A stretch of 64,000 bases of DNA from assembly GCF_027257845.1 (NCBI RefSeq), contig NZ_JAPVOT010000010.1, positions 1 to 64,000 on the forward strand, in the 5' to 3' direction. This DNA comes from Alteromonas sp. BMJM2. GTDB taxonomy: Bacteria; Pseudomonadota; Gammaproteobacteria; Enterobacterales; Alteromonadaceae. The position numbers were made by a program, and so were the translations under genes. Positions within the stretch are counted from its first letter, which is position 1, and the number at the start of each line of letters is the position of its first letter. The notes beneath the pieces are model-generated. The model was not told where the DNA came from, did not search any database, and saw only the letters and a program-made list of their open reading frames with translations. Shown here piece by piece: positions 9,451 through 18,445 of the stretch.

Positions 9451-10811
9451 GCAGTTTGTTCTGCAATGCCGTTTAGTAGGCCTAACACTTGGTTTTCGCT
9501 CGACTGGGCCTGTGCTCGCACGCTAATACTTGCTTGCTCTACTATTTGGCTTTGGGTCAGTTGTGCGGTTTCTGCCGCATAATCAGTGTCGGTAATTCGT
9601 GATCGTGCAGCGTTGATATTTTCATTAGCAATGGCGTTTACGTTTAAGGCTGATGTCATTTGATTGAGCTTTGCGCCGTAAAAGGCACGACTTTCACTCA
9701 CGGTGTTCAGTGCTGCATCAATTTGACTTAGGGCTGCTTCAGCATTCTGTTCGCTATTGATAGAAGTGCCTTCTAAACTTAAGTCTTCTAATGTGGCAGG
9801 CGTTTTCGTTACTTCTATATATTCAGTGCCCTTACCGAGCTTATTAGTAGCAGTAATATCAGCTGGGCCTAAATTGAACGCTCTTTCATCCTCACCGCCT
9901 AGTGAATCCCATGTAGCGGTAACATTAAAAACACCACTACCGATTACCGAAATGATTAATGGTTGAGAGTTGCTTGAAATAGTTAAAAACTCGTTTAGGT
10001 TTGACGGTGTTGCGCCATTTTGATCACCGCTAAATGAAATGGTGTTACCGTCTATAGTTGCAGTTCCACTGGTGAGTAATTCGCTGTCATCGTAACTCGC
10101 GTCGGCATTGTATCCGTTTGTGGTCAAAAAGAAGCGAGATTCAACATCGGCTACGTTAGAAATATTATTAGAACCGGCACTCCACGTTGCATTAGTAATA
10201 GGCGTGCCGGCAAGGTGTTTACCGCTGGTTGTAAATACTTGTATATCGTCGTTAGCGCCGTTGTCGTTTATATTCACCTGAACATTACTCGAACCGGCTG
10301 GTATGTACGCTATAGATTGCAAGCCGCTTGGAAGAGACTGTGTTACACCCTGAGCGAATCTGTCGCCTAATGAAGGCACATTATCACTTAACAGATTAGC
10401 ATCACCTACTAAGGGAAGACGGTTGAATACTTCGGTTCCGTACGCAATGGCATTGAGCTCTAATTTAAGTGTTTGGAATTCTTTATCCAGGGCTGCTCTG
10501 TCGCTTTTACTGTTAATACCGTTTTGAGATTGGATAGATAGTTGCCGCATTCGCTGCAGTATAGCGGCAGATTCCTGCAGCCCACCTTCTGCCACTTGCG
10601 CATAGCTTATACCGTCATTCAGGTTTCGATTCAGTTGCGTATAGGCATTACGCTCTGACGTCAGCCGATTAGAGATTTGGAGGCCAGCGCTATCATCGGC
10701 AGCGCTGTTAATGCGAAGCCCTGAACTTAAGCGCTCTAGAGATGTAGCAACTGCGTTACTTCTAAACGTTGATAACCCTAAAGATTGATACTTGCCCGAT
10801 ACTGATAACAT
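9447..10811 (-). CDS. Flagellin
   Basis: 454 residues with the conserved flagellin N-terminal D0/D1 region (SLERLSSGLRINSAADDSAG, then AVAEGG-like QVAEGGLQESAAILQRMRQL at about 75-95) and the C-terminal D1/D0 region (ALSQIDAALNTVSESRAFYGA, ending NQVLGLLN). The middle, about residues 150-340, is the variable surface-exposed domain. It forms the filament after export by the flagellar type III system. The start MLSVSGKYQSLG differs from the usual MAxxVNTN, suggesting a divergent or secondary flagellin. No other filament, hook or assembly gene is adjacent; motX is 29 kb away. The last codon runs into a GGGGTCAG repeat. Confidence 0.9.
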   Translation of the reverse strand: MLSVSGKYQSLGLSTFRSNAVATSLERLSSGLRINSAADDSAGLQISNRLTSERNAYTQLNRNLNDGISYAQVAEGGLQESAAILQRMRQLSIQSQNGINSKSDRAALDKEFQTLKLELNAIAYGTEVFNRLPLVGDANLLSDNVPSLGDRFAQGVTQSLPSGLQSIAYIPAGSSNVQVNINDNGANDDIQVFTTSGKHLAGTPITNATWSAGSNNISNVADVESRFFLTTNGYNADASYDDSELLTSGTATIDGNTISFSGDQNGATPSNLNEFLTISSNSQPLIISVIGSGVFNVTATWDSLGGEDERAFNLGPADITATNKLGKGTEYIEVTKTPATLEDLSLEGTSINSEQNAEAALSQIDAALNTVSESRAFYGAKLNQMTSALNVNAIANENINAARSRITDTDYAAETAQLTQSQIVEQASISVRAQAQSSENQVLGLLNGIAEQTA

Positions 10812-11019
10812 TTGCTTCCCTGTTTACTATTGGTCAGTGCCTACGTTGCCTACCACCGATGGTGCTAAAACTTACCGTATTATGGCTTTATCGTGTTAAG
10901 TGACTTTTTAAGTGTATTGGTTCACGTTTCATCGATATGAAAGTAGCAAATTCTCTGCCAGCAGTTTCACGTTTATGAACACGAGCGGGTTTAAAGATGA
11001 ACATTAAGAGGTAAATGTG

Positions 11020-11037
11020 GTTCTGACCCTACTTAAT
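11020..11037. repeat. Diverged GGGGTCAG-family repeat
   Basis: GGTTCTGACCCTACTTAA matches the family with one change in the C-run. It lies in the 314-base gap between flagellin and the diguanylate cyclase; apart from this and AT-rich sequence I see no gene there. Confidence 0.55.
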
Positions 11038-11125
11038 TTGTGCTTAACGGTGGTCAACTAAACAGGCATACTGTTGGCTTTTTAGAGTGCAAAAACATAA
11101 CGATGGTAATAAGCAGTAGAGTTTT

Positions 11126-12193
11126 ATGAGAAGTAAAATGTATGGTCTGAGGTGGTGGTATAAGGAATATTCGCATGCACAGTTTAGCGAAGATTATTGG
11201 CGCATTAAGCTAATTCAACATACCCTACTATTGTCTTGTTTAGTGTTTCCAATCTTATCCACTATTAACGCATTTGGTTTCAAGAATGTTCAGCTCGCAC
11301 TAATGGACTTTTTTGGATTTCTACTTACTCTCGCCATATATTTTGCCTTTAGAAAATCGGGTAATGTGAAATTTACTGCATGGCTTATTTCTATCGCTGT
11401 TACTGCGGTTATGCTGTATTTTTTGATAAGCGTTGAGGGTCGCGCTTATTCATTGGTTTGGGCAACTATTATTCTCCCGTTTACCTTCTTTCTGCTAGGT
11501 CGTCGCGGCGGTGCGGCGCTCTCAAGCATCACTCTTTGCGTGTGCATCTATCTTGTATCAGAGCAAGCCTCAAGCGGCATACCTATTACAATATCGACAG
11601 GCGCCATACTTAATGTAACAGAGGCTGCTATTGTGCAACTTTTATTATTTAGGTTTTATGAGGGCACACGTCAAAAAGCTTTTGATCAGCTTCGGGCAGA
11701 GCATAAAGTATCGAAAGAATTGTCTGAAACCGACCATTTAACCGGTGTTTATAATCGCGCTAAGTTTCTGTCGCTAGTGAAAACGGCGATGGCAACAAAT
11801 AATGCTGGGAATCATTCTTTGGCAATTTTAGACATAGATGACTTTAAAAAGATCAACGACGAACTAGGCCACAATGAAGGCGATAATGTTTTAAAAGCAT
11901 TTACTCGTATGCTTCGTGAAAGCACTCGCGAAGACGACATTATTGCGCGTTGGGGAGGAGAGGAATTTGTATTGTTACTACAGAATGTATCGGCGGTGCA
12001 AGCTAAAGCCCGGCTAAACGAGCTACTTGCGATGAATCAATGTATTACACCGCTAAACACTCCGGTTTTATTTAGTGCAGGCATAGTTCAGTGTAAACGA
12101 GGTGAAGTGACTGACGAATTAATCAGAGTTGCCGATGAAGCTTTATATCAAGCGAAGCATGATGGTAAGGCACGGGCTTACATTGCAACTTAA
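11126..12193 (+). CDS. Membrane-bound diguanylate cyclase (GGDEF)
   Basis: 355 residues. About six hydrophobic segments occupy residues 30-180 and anchor the protein in the inner membrane; no periplasmic sensor domain of a known type could be named. A short coiled linker leads to a GGDEF domain starting at TDHLTGVYNRAKF. The active-site motif is GGEEF (in RWGGEEFVLLL), so synthesis of cyclic di-GMP from two GTP is expected. REDD lies five residues before it and fits the RxxD inhibitory I-site, implying product feedback. No EAL domain. It sits close to flagellin, consistent with but not proof of a role in motility-to-biofilm switching. Confidence 0.92.
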   Translation: MRSKMYGLRWWYKEYSHAQFSEDYWRIKLIQHTLLLSCLVFPILSTINAFGFKNVQLALMDFFGFLLTLAIYFAFRKSGNVKFTAWLISIAVTAVMLYFLISVEGRAYSLVWATIILPFTFFLLGRRGGAALSSITLCVCIYLVSEQASSGIPITISTGAILNVTEAAIVQLLLFRFYEGTRQKAFDQLRAEHKVSKELSETDHLTGVYNRAKFLSLVKTAMATNNAGNHSLAILDIDDFKKINDELGHNEGDNVLKAFTRMLRESTREDDIIARWGGEEFVLLLQNVSAVQAKARLNELLAMNQCITPLNTPVLFSAGIVQCKRGEVTDELIRVADEALYQAKHDGKARAYIAT

Positions 12194-12271
12194 ACTGGCT
12201 TTACAACGACAAACTAAGAATCGTTGCTTTTGAACATCAAGCTTTGATGCGATTTAGCGTACTGAATATTC

Positions 12272-12290
12272 GGTTCTGACCCCAATATAT
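12272..12290. repeat. GGGGTCAG-family repeat behind the merR-type gene
   Basis: On the minus strand ATATATTGGGGTCAGAACC begins immediately after the TAG stop of the regulator at 12292. Confidence 0.75.
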
Positions 12291-12291
12291 G

Positions 12292-12681
12292 CTAATTTGC
12301 TTGTAACTGACTTAAAATACAGCAGTCTTCTATTTTTTGGTTCGCGCATGAAGCGGCTAGGGATGACAGCGTATGTTCTAACAAAGCTAACTCTTTTTGT
12401 TGCTGTCGAATATCATCTAACTGCTTTTTAACCATACTATCAACTGCCTCGCATGACGCCGCAGGGTTTTGTTGCAGTAAAAGTAACTGCTTAATATCGC
12501 TTATGGCCATATTAAGTGCTCGGCATCTGCGTATAAAAATAAGTGTTTTTGTGTCTTTATCACCGTATTGCCGATATCCGTTGTCACTTCTTGTCGTCTT
12601 AGTAATTAAACCAACTTGTTCGTAATAACGAATAGTTTTTACCGAAGTTTGAGTCGCAGTAGCAAGTTCACTTATTCTCAT
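12292..12681 (-). CDS. MerR-family metal-responsive regulator (CadR/PbrR-like)
   Basis: 129 residues. The N-terminal winged HTH is typical of MerR proteins (RISELATATQTSVKTIRYYE, then a YRQY wing). A long dimerisation helix of about residues 75-115 follows. Cysteines at the start of the helix (AASCEAV) and in the C-terminal loop (AASC and EDCC) are placed like those binding Cd/Pb/Zn in CadR/PbrR. These proteins bend promoters with overlong spacers to switch on transcription when metal is bound. It is divergent from a TonB receptor with a His-rich N-terminus, and the shared 70-base gap carries a 19-bp-spaced promoter. Metal identity is not determined. Confidence 0.85.
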   Translation of the reverse strand: MRISELATATQTSVKTIRYYEQVGLITKTTRSDNGYRQYGDKDTKTLIFIRRCRALNMAISDIKQLLLLQQNPAASCEAVDSMVKKQLDDIRQQQKELALLEHTLSSLAASCANQKIEDCCILSQLQAN

Positions 12682-12682
12682 C

Positions 12683-12730
12683 TTGACCTTCTAGTCACTG
12701 TAATCTTTATAATCATTGTATCATTATAAA
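12683..12730 (+). promoter_or_regulatory. MerR-type promoter and inverted-repeat operator for the TonB receptor
   Basis: TTGACC at 12683-12688 and TATAAT at 12708-12713 are separated by 19 bp, the stretched spacing characteristic of MerR-activated promoters. The spacer centre holds an imperfect dyad around AGTCACT. A perfect 8-bp inverted repeat TTTATAAT-N9-ATTATAAA (12706-12730) overlaps the -10 and start region. It could be a second operator, for example for a Zur/Fur-type repressor; this is inference. Confidence 0.55.
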
Positions 12731-12752
12731 ACTGTTTAATTTGTTTCGATTC

Positions 12753-14891
12753 ATGATTAAGTACCACAAGAAAATACTCACAAACATCGGCCTACCTTCT
12801 CAATCATCTTCAATACTATTTCTGCCCCAGCCTCTGTTATCAGCATGCTCGGTATCTAAACGCGTTTTTCGTTTTTCATTAGTAGCAGTTGCGTTAGCGA
12901 ATGCTTCGTTGGTTTACGCCGCAGATTCAGAACAAGAACATGAACATGAACATGAACATGAAGAATCTATTGAAAAAATAGTCGTTCAAGCAACCCGGTC
13001 TGGCCGAATTGCTAATGAGCAACCGATCAGAGTTGAGCTTATTAACAGAGAAGAGATCACAGAAAAGGCCACCATGCGACCAGGCAATATTTCCATGCTA
13101 GTGGCAGAAACAGGCGGAGTACGGGTTCAAACTACATCCCCTGCCCTTGGTAGCGCGAATATTCGCCTTCAAGGAATGTATGGGCGTTATACACAGCTAT
13201 TAGCCGATGGGCTGCCCTTATACGGCAACCAGGCAGCTTCTATTGGCTTACTGCAAATCCCTCCTACAGATCTTGGAAGAGTTGAGATTATTAAAGGTTC
13301 TGCCTCATCTCTTTATGGGGGCTCTGCCTTAGGTGGTGTAATTAACCTTGTTTCAAGACAGCCAGGAAATGAATTTACAGGAGATGCTTTAATCAACCTC
13401 ACCACCCGTGACGGCCAAGATTTTACTACCTATGTTGAATCGCCTTTGTCAGATTCGTTAAAAGGATCTATTACGGCAGGGGCGCATCATCAACGCAGTG
13501 TAGATATTGATAATGACAACTGGATAGACTTAGCAGGCTATGAAAGATATACATTTCGTCCAAGGCTGTTTTGGCAGGGCGATAATGGAGAAAGCCTTTA
13601 TTTTACCGCTGGGCACATGACAGAGAATCGTAACGGCGGCAATACTAATGGTGGTGTGGTTCCTCCTGTAACTAGCAGCGCTAACTCACAAGCAACAGAG
13701 TTTTTGCAGGCTCAAGATTCAACCCGCTCCGACGCAGGGTTTGTATTTAGCATGCCCGTAGGCGAGGTTATGACGCTTTCATCTCGTGCTTCGGCGATGA
13801 TTCAGGAACACGAGCATCAATTTGGTAATATTCTAGAAGATGGCGCACTAAACGATGATAAGCACGAAAGCTACCTTGCTGAAACTAGCCTAGCCGGATA
13901 TACCGATAAGATAGATTGGGTGGTGGGAATTGCCTACCAATCTGACATCTATAAGTCTGACACCTACCCACAGTTTGACTATACCTATGAAGTACCAGGG
14001 CTGTTTGCTCAACTCGATCATGAATTAACAGAGACAGTCACTACTTCTTATAGTGTGCGTATGGACGATCATAATCGATATGGGATGCAGGTCAGCCCTC
14101 GCTTATCTGTGTTGTACAAACCTGGTGACTTAACGGTAAGGGGCAGTTACGGTCAGGGCTTTTACGCACCTACACCGTTTGTTGAAGAAATAGAAGCAGC
14201 AGGGCTATCACGACTCGCCGCCATTAACGGGCTCGATGAAGAACGAGCAGAAACTGCATCTTTAGATTTCACTTATACCGTAGGAAGTATCGAAACCAGT
14301 CTAACTTTCTTTGGTTCTGACGTTGAGAACGCAACGGCTCTTGAGGCTTTCTCTTCACTAGCGGAGGCTAATACAGATACTGAAAACTTAGATCGCGTGC
14401 GTTTAGTGAACCGAGACGGTGAAACTGAGATACGCGGTTCTGAAGTACTTGTGCGTTACTATTTTGACGATATAAAGCTAACGGCTAACTACCTTTACGT
14501 TGATGCGCAAGAGAACTCCGTAACTGACAATACACCGCAGGCTATGGCACTGACACCTAAACACTCTGCAGGTTTTGTAGCGATGTGGGAGCAACATGGT
14601 AACTTTCGGGCGGGGTTTGAGGCCTATTACACCGGCACACAACAGGTTAACGATAATCCTTACATCGATAAAACCTCGCCGTACTGGCATTTAGGCTTAA
14701 TGGGGGAAATTACTGTTGGGAGAATAAGTTACTTTGTTAATCTAGAAAACCTTCTTGATTTTAAACAAAGCGATGAGCATCCCACTTTGTTACCAAACCG
14801 TGCGCCTAGTGGCCAGTGGACTACCGACATCTGGTCGCGGAACGATGGGTTCATAGCGAATGCAGGAGTAAGAATAAAGTTTGGGGAATAG
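12753..14891 (+). CDS. TonB-dependent outer-membrane receptor with His-rich N-terminus (probable metal uptake)
   Basis: About 712 residues from the ATG at 12753 (a TTG four codons earlier is possible; neither has a clear ribosome-binding site). After a long signal region ending ASLVYA comes a His/Glu stretch (EHEHEHEHEE). A TonB-box-like IEKIVVQATR, a plug domain (VEIIKGSASSLYGGSALGG) and a 22-strand-type barrel follow, ending in a terminal aromatic-containing strand (VRIKFGE). The His-rich segment resembles zinc receptors such as ZnuD. Together with the divergent MerR regulator this suggests uptake of a divalent metal or metal complex rather than siderophore. Energy comes from TonB-ExbBD, encoded elsewhere. 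Confidence 0.85.
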   Translation: MIKYHKKILTNIGLPSQSSSILFLPQPLLSACSVSKRVFRFSLVAVALANASLVYAADSEQEHEHEHEHEESIEKIVVQATRSGRIANEQPIRVELINREEITEKATMRPGNISMLVAETGGVRVQTTSPALGSANIRLQGMYGRYTQLLADGLPLYGNQAASIGLLQIPPTDLGRVEIIKGSASSLYGGSALGGVINLVSRQPGNEFTGDALINLTTRDGQDFTTYVESPLSDSLKGSITAGAHHQRSVDIDNDNWIDLAGYERYTFRPRLFWQGDNGESLYFTAGHMTENRNGGNTNGGVVPPVTSSANSQATEFLQAQDSTRSDAGFVFSMPVGEVMTLSSRASAMIQEHEHQFGNILEDGALNDDKHESYLAETSLAGYTDKIDWVVGIAYQSDIYKSDTYPQFDYTYEVPGLFAQLDHELTETVTTSYSVRMDDHNRYGMQVSPRLSVLYKPGDLTVRGSYGQGFYAPTPFVEEIEAAGLSRLAAINGLDEERAETASLDFTYTVGSIETSLTFFGSDVENATALEAFSSLAEANTDTENLDRVRLVNRDGETEIRGSEVLVRYYFDDIKLTANYLYVDAQENSVTDNTPQAMALTPKHSAGFVAMWEQHGNFRAGFEAYYTGTQQVNDNPYIDKTSPYWHLGLMGEITVGRISYFVNLENLLDFKQSDEHPTLLPNRAPSGQWTTDIWSRNDGFIANAGVRIKFGE

Positions 14892-14912
14892 GCTAAATGA
14901 CAAGTATCTAAT

Positions 14913-15080
14913 TATGCCTGTTATCTAATTATGCCTGTCAGGTTTAGTTATTTGTGACTGTCACAATTTGTCTAGTCACAATTTGTCTAATCTAATTATG
15001 CCTGTCAGGTTTAGTTATTTATGACTGTCACAATTTGTCGTCACAATTGGTCTATCAAACTATGCCTGTCAGGTTTAGCT
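14913..15080. repeat. Tandem array of GACAGGCAT-family repeats
   Basis: ATGCCTGTCA occurs at 14931-14940, 14998-15007 and 15062-15071 with a partial copy at 14913. The unit is about 65 bases and contains two small palindromes: CCTGTCAGG just after the core, and GTGACTGTCAC about 20 bases later (ATGACTGTCAC in the second unit). The third unit is truncated after AGGTTTAGCT. The array lies downstream of the TonB receptor gene. Confidence 0.85.
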
Positions 15081-15093
15081 TTACGTTACGATA

Positions 15094-15330
15094 TTGGTAC
15101 TACTGACAACGTTAGCCTCTCTCGTCGCAATAGTGCTTGGGATGGTGCTTGTTACCGCTAATAAACATCGTCGGTTCCAAGCTAACACCGAGACGAAGCC
15201 CGTGTTATCGTTCCACTATCTTGGGCTCAGGGCTATCGCGTGCCGGGTACGGTTTACCATGCGACAATGGAAAGCTGCACTCACGTGGTACAGCTCCTTA
15301 GTCGATGAGGCCTGGGCTGGAAGCACATGA
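15094..15330 (+). CDS. Doubtful small ORF
   Basis: A 78-residue frame from a TTG, with a hydrophobic N-terminus (LLTTLASLVAIVLGMVLV) followed by a basic, Trp-containing tail. No family recognised, no ribosome-binding site, and it lies between two repeat clusters. It may be a gene remnant or chance; listed because the gap 14892-15477 otherwise contains only repeats. Confidence 0.2.
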   Translation: MVLLTTLASLVAIVLGMVLVTANKHRRFQANTETKPVLSFHYLGLRAIACRVRFTMRQWKAALTWYSSLVDEAWAGST

Positions 15331-15354
15331 AATTAAATTCGTGGGGATCCCTCA

Positions 15355-15420
15355 GGATCTGACCCCATTTATTTCGAGGAAGACACGGTCATTAATTTGG
15401 ACCTGACCCCATTTATTTAG
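15355..15420. repeat. Two direct GGGGTCAG-family repeats
   Basis: GGATCTGACCCCATTTATTT at 15355-15374 and GACCTGACCCCATTTATTT at 15400-15418 are in the same orientation, just before the inverted pair at 15429-15462. Confidence 0.8.
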
Positions 15421-15423
15421 GGT

Positions 15424-15462
15424 AAAAAAAATGGGGTCAGAACTTTCGTTCTGACCCCATTT
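15424..15462 (-). terminator. Repeat-derived intrinsic terminator of the ribosomal protein operon
   Basis: Two GGGGTCAG-family repeats face each other and form a perfect 15-bp stem (15429-15443 and 15448-15462). In the minus-strand RNA the loop is GAAA closed by C-G, a stable GNRA tetraloop, followed by eight U from the A-run at 15424-15431. It lies 15 bases past the rplQ stop. Confidence 0.85.
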
Positions 15463-15477
15463 CTATTTGAGTAATAT

Positions 15478-15879
15478 TTACTCTTCAGTTGCTTCTACTA
15501 CTTCTTCTTCAGCTTCAACAACTGGACGGTCAACTAGCTCAACATATGCCATTGGGGCATTGTCGCCAGCACGGAAACCACATTTTAAAATGCGAGTGTA
15601 ACCGCCTGGGCGTGCTTCGTAACGAGGACCAAGCTCGTTAAACAGTTTACCTACGACCTCTTTATCACCTGTACGGGCAAAAGCTAGACGACGATTTGCA
15701 ACGCTGTCTTCTTTAGCCATAGTGATTAGTGGCTCGATTACGCGACGTAATTCTTTCGCTTTTGGTAACGTAGTTTTGATCACTTCGTGCTTGACCAAAG
15801 AACCGGCCATGTTTTTGAACATAGCTTGACGATGGCTGCTGTTGCGATTCAACTGACGACCACTCTTACGATGGCGCAT
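15478..15879 (-). CDS. rplQ: 50S ribosomal protein L17
   Basis: 133 residues with the L17 N-terminus [21 protein letters not shown] and the GYTRILK motif. It binds 23S rRNA near the exit tunnel. The last 15 residues are strongly acidic ([14 protein letters not shown]), a tail common in marine gammaproteobacteria. Last gene of the alpha operon, 41 bases after rpoA, followed at once by the repeat-derived terminator. Confidence 0.98.
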   Translation of the reverse strand: MRHRKSGRQLNRNSSHRQAMFKNMAGSLVKHEVIKTTLPKAKELRRVIEPLITMAKEDSVANRRLAFARTGDKEVVGKLFNELGPRYEARPGGYTRILKCGFRAGDNAPMAYVELVDRPVVEAEEEVVEATEE

Positions 15880-15920
15880 AGTTTTATCCTTCTCTACAAA
15901 TCAGTTTGATAAAAACCTGA

Positions 15921-16907
15921 TTAATCTTTTTCAGCGATGCTCTCTGGCGGCCAGTTTTCTAGGCGCATGCCTAGAGACAAACCACGAGATGCTAGAACAT
16001 CTTTGATTTCAGTTAGCGATTTCTTACCAAGGTTAGGCGTTTTAAGTAGCTCAACCTCAGTGCGCTGTACCAGGTCACCAATGTACTGGATAGCTTCTGC
16101 TTTTAAGCAGTTAGCAGAACGTACTGTTAACTCTAGGTCATCAACTGGGCGAAGTAGAATCGGATCGAATTCCGGCTTCTCTTCTTTCGCTTCCGGCTCA
16201 GATACATCACGTAAGTCTACGAATGCATCAAGCTGTTCAGCAAGAATGGTAGCAGAACGGCGGATCGCTTCTTCAGGATCTAAAGTACCGTTTGTTTCCA
16301 TGTCAATGATTAGTTTGTCTAAGTCTGTGCGTTGTTCAACACGAGCAGACTCAACAGTGTACGCAATACGCTCTACTGGGCTGTATGAAGCATCAACTAA
16401 TAAACGACCAATTGGACGATCATCTTCTTCAGAGGAGCGACGGGTAGAAGCTGGAACATAACCGCGACCCATTTCTACTTTAACGCGCATGCTGATTTCA
16501 GCTTCGCCTGTCAAAGTACAAATTAAGTGATCAGGGTTAACAATTTCTACGTCGCCATCATGCTGAATATCACCAGCAACAACAGGGCCAGCGCCAGATT
16601 TCACTAGAGTTAGGGTTGCCTCAGTTTTACCTTCAAGGCGAACCGCTAAACCTTTAAGATTTAGCAAGATTTCGATAACGTCTTCTTGTACACCTTCTTT
16701 GGTGCTGTACTCGTGAAGAACGCCATCTATTTCTACCTCGGTAACTGCACATCCTGGCATAGATGACAGTAATATACGACGTAGGGCGTTACCTAGAGTG
16801 TGGCCAAAGCCGCGCTCTAGTGGTTCCAAAGTTACTTTGGCACGAGTAGGAGAAACGTTTTCGATCTCTACTAATCTCGGTTTTAGGAATTCAGTCACAG
16901 AACCCAC
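15921..16907 (-). CDS. rpoA: RNA polymerase alpha subunit
   Basis: 328 residues, matching the family length. The N-terminal assembly domain begins [16 protein letters not shown] and contains the dimerisation segment [22 protein letters not shown] flexible linker at about 235-248 leads to the C-terminal domain that contacts UP elements and activators ([24 protein letters not shown]-type sequence). It lies between rpsD and rplQ as in other gammaproteobacteria, so polymerase supply is coupled to ribosomal protein synthesis. Confidence 0.99.
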   Translation of the reverse strand: MGSVTEFLKPRLVEIENVSPTRAKVTLEPLERGFGHTLGNALRRILLSSMPGCAVTEVEIDGVLHEYSTKEGVQEDVIEILLNLKGLAVRLEGKTEATLTLVKSGAGPVVAGDIQHDGDVEIVNPDHLICTLTGEAEISMRVKVEMGRGYVPASTRRSSEEDDRPIGRLLVDASYSPVERIAYTVESARVEQRTDLDKLIIDMETNGTLDPEEAIRRSATILAEQLDAFVDLRDVSEPEAKEEKPEFDPILLRPVDDLELTVRSANCLKAEAIQYIGDLVQRTEVELLKTPNLGKKSLTEIKDVLASRGLSLGMRLENWPPESIAEKD

Positions 16908-16929
16908 AATGCTTCCTCTTTAGTTAGCT

Positions 16930-17550
16930 TTACTTAGAGTAAAGTTCGACGATCAACTGTTCGTTAATTTCAGCAGACAAATCAGTTCTTTCTGGAATGC
17001 GCTTGAAAGTGCCTTCCATTTTAGTGCTGTCTACTTCAATCCAGGTCGGCTTCTCACGTTGGTCAGCCAGCTCTAAAGCAGCTACGATACGCGCTTGCTT
17101 TTTCGCTTTCTCACGAACAGAAACCACGTCTTCGGCAGAAACGTTAAACGATGGAATGTTCACAACTTGACCATTTACCATGATCGCCTTGTGGCTTACT
17201 AGCTGACGTGCTTCAGCACGTGTACTAGCAAATCCCATACGATAAACCACGTTATCTAGACGCTGCTCTAAAAGCTGTAACAAGTTTTCACCTGTGTTGC
17301 CTTTTAGACGCGCAGCTTCTTTATAGTAGTTGCGGAATTGTTTTTCCAGTACGCCGAACATACGACGAACTTTTTGTTTTTCACGCAGCTGAACACCGTA
17401 ATCAGACAAACGGCCACGACGGGCACCATGCTGACCAGGCGCTGTATCGATCTTACATTTAGAATCGATTGCGCGAACGCCGCTTTTAAGGAACAAGTCA
17501 GTTCCTTCGCGACGGCTAAGTTTGAGTTTTGGACCCAAATATCTTGCCAT
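16930..17550 (-). CDS. rpsD: 30S ribosomal protein S4
   Basis: 206 residues starting [20 protein letters not shown], with the S4 RNA-binding domain ([24 protein letters not shown]). It is a primary 16S rRNA assembly protein and, in E. coli, the translational repressor of the alpha operon through the leader before rpsM. Order rpsM-rpsK-rpsD-rpoA-rplQ is conserved. No CxxC zinc motif (zinc-free form). Confidence 0.98.
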   Translation of the reverse strand: MARYLGPKLKLSRREGTDLFLKSGVRAIDSKCKIDTAPGQHGARRGRLSDYGVQLREKQKVRRMFGVLEKQFRNYYKEAARLKGNTGENLLQLLEQRLDNVVYRMGFASTRAEARQLVSHKAIMVNGQVVNIPSFNVSAEDVVSVREKAKKQARIVAALELADQREKPTWIEVDSTKMEGTFKRIPERTDLSAEINEQLIVELYSK

Positions 17551-17574
17551 GATCTTTCTCCAACTGTCCGTCGA

Positions 17575-17967
17575 TTAAACGCGACGTTTTTTCGGTGGAC
17601 GACAACCGTTGTGAGGAATAGGTGTCACATCGGTAATATTTGTGATCTTATAACCAGTAGCGTTAAGAGCACGGATCGCAGACTCACGGCCTGGACCTGG
17701 ACCTTTTACGAACACTTCTAGGTTCTTAAGACCGTATTCTTGTGCAGCTACACCTGCACGCTCAGCAGCTACCTGCGCAGCAAATGGGGTAGATTTACGT
17801 GAACCACGGAAACCTGAACCACCAGATGTCGCCCATGCTAGTGCATTGCCTTGACGGTCTGTAATAGTCACAATTGTGTTGTTGAAAGACGCATGGATAT
17901 GAGCCATACCGTCTGCAACCTGACGTTTAGCGCGCTTACGCGTACTACGAGCTGGTGCTTTTGCCAT
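17575..17967 (-). CDS. rpsK: 30S ribosomal protein S11
   Basis: 130 residues, with the S11 signatures [18 protein letters not shown] and the C-terminal [10 protein letters not shown]. It forms part of the platform near the mRNA exit. It lies 14 bases downstream of rpsM. Confidence 0.98.
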   Translation of the reverse strand: MAKAPARSTRKRAKRQVADGMAHIHASFNNTIVTITDRQGNALAWATSGGSGFRGSRKSTPFAAQVAAERAGVAAQEYGLKNLEVFVKGPGPGRESAIRALNATGYKITNITDVTPIPHNGCRPPKKRRV

Positions 17968-17981
17968 AACTTACTCCCCGC

Positions 17982-18338
17982 TTACTTCTTAATTGGCTTA
18001 CGAGGACCTTTACGGGTACGCGCATTAGTTTTAGTGCGCTGACCACGTAGAGGCAAGCTACGACGGTGGCGAATACCACGGAAGCAACCCAGGTCCATCA
18101 AACGTTTGATGCTCATAGAGACTTCACGACGTAAATCACCTTCAACAGTAAATTTCGCCACTTCGTCACGAAGCTTATCGATAGTCGCTTCGTCTAGCTC
18201 TTTGATTTTTGTATCTTCTGCAACACCAGCACCTGCACAAATGCTTTTCGCACGTGTGAGGCCTACACCATAAATCGCTTGGATAGCGACTACAGCATGC
18301 TTGTGCTCAGGAATGTTAATGCCAGCGATACGGGCCAT
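17982..18338 (-). CDS. rpsM: 30S ribosomal protein S13
   Basis: 118 residues from [14 protein letters not shown], the universal S13 start. A strong GAGGAG lies just upstream, so the three residues of the longer frame are excluded. It contains [10 protein letters not shown] and the basic tail [18 protein letters not shown] that reaches the P-site tRNA. First gene of the alpha operon, preceded by a structured leader. Confidence 0.98.
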   Translation of the reverse strand: MARIAGINIPEHKHAVVAIQAIYGVGLTRAKSICAGAGVAEDTKIKELDEATIDKLRDEVAKFTVEGDLRREVSMSIKRLMDLGCFRGIRHRRSLPLRGQRTKTNARTRKGPRKPIKK

Positions 18339-18362
18339 TAACAGCACTCCTCTTGTTTATTT

Positions 18363-18404
18363 GTCGACGACCTAAAAAGCCCGATAGGATACTCATCCGT
18401 CGAC
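18363..18404 (-). promoter_or_regulatory. Alpha-operon leader hairpin (possible S4 target)
   Basis: GTCGAC at 18363-18368 pairs with GTCGAC at 18399-18404, forming a stem-loop 25 bases upstream of rpsM. E. coli has an S4-binding pseudoknot at this place. Only position and stem are seen here; the pseudoknot was not verified. Confidence 0.4.
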
Positions 18405-18445
18405 CAAATTGCAAATAAAGGTTCAAAACACCTATAAACAAAACT

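Noticed and set aside
10880-10930. Sigma-28-like CACGATAA upstream of flagellin
   Set aside because: The -35 TAAA element is not at the required distance (about 11 instead of 15 bases), so a FliA promoter cannot be claimed.
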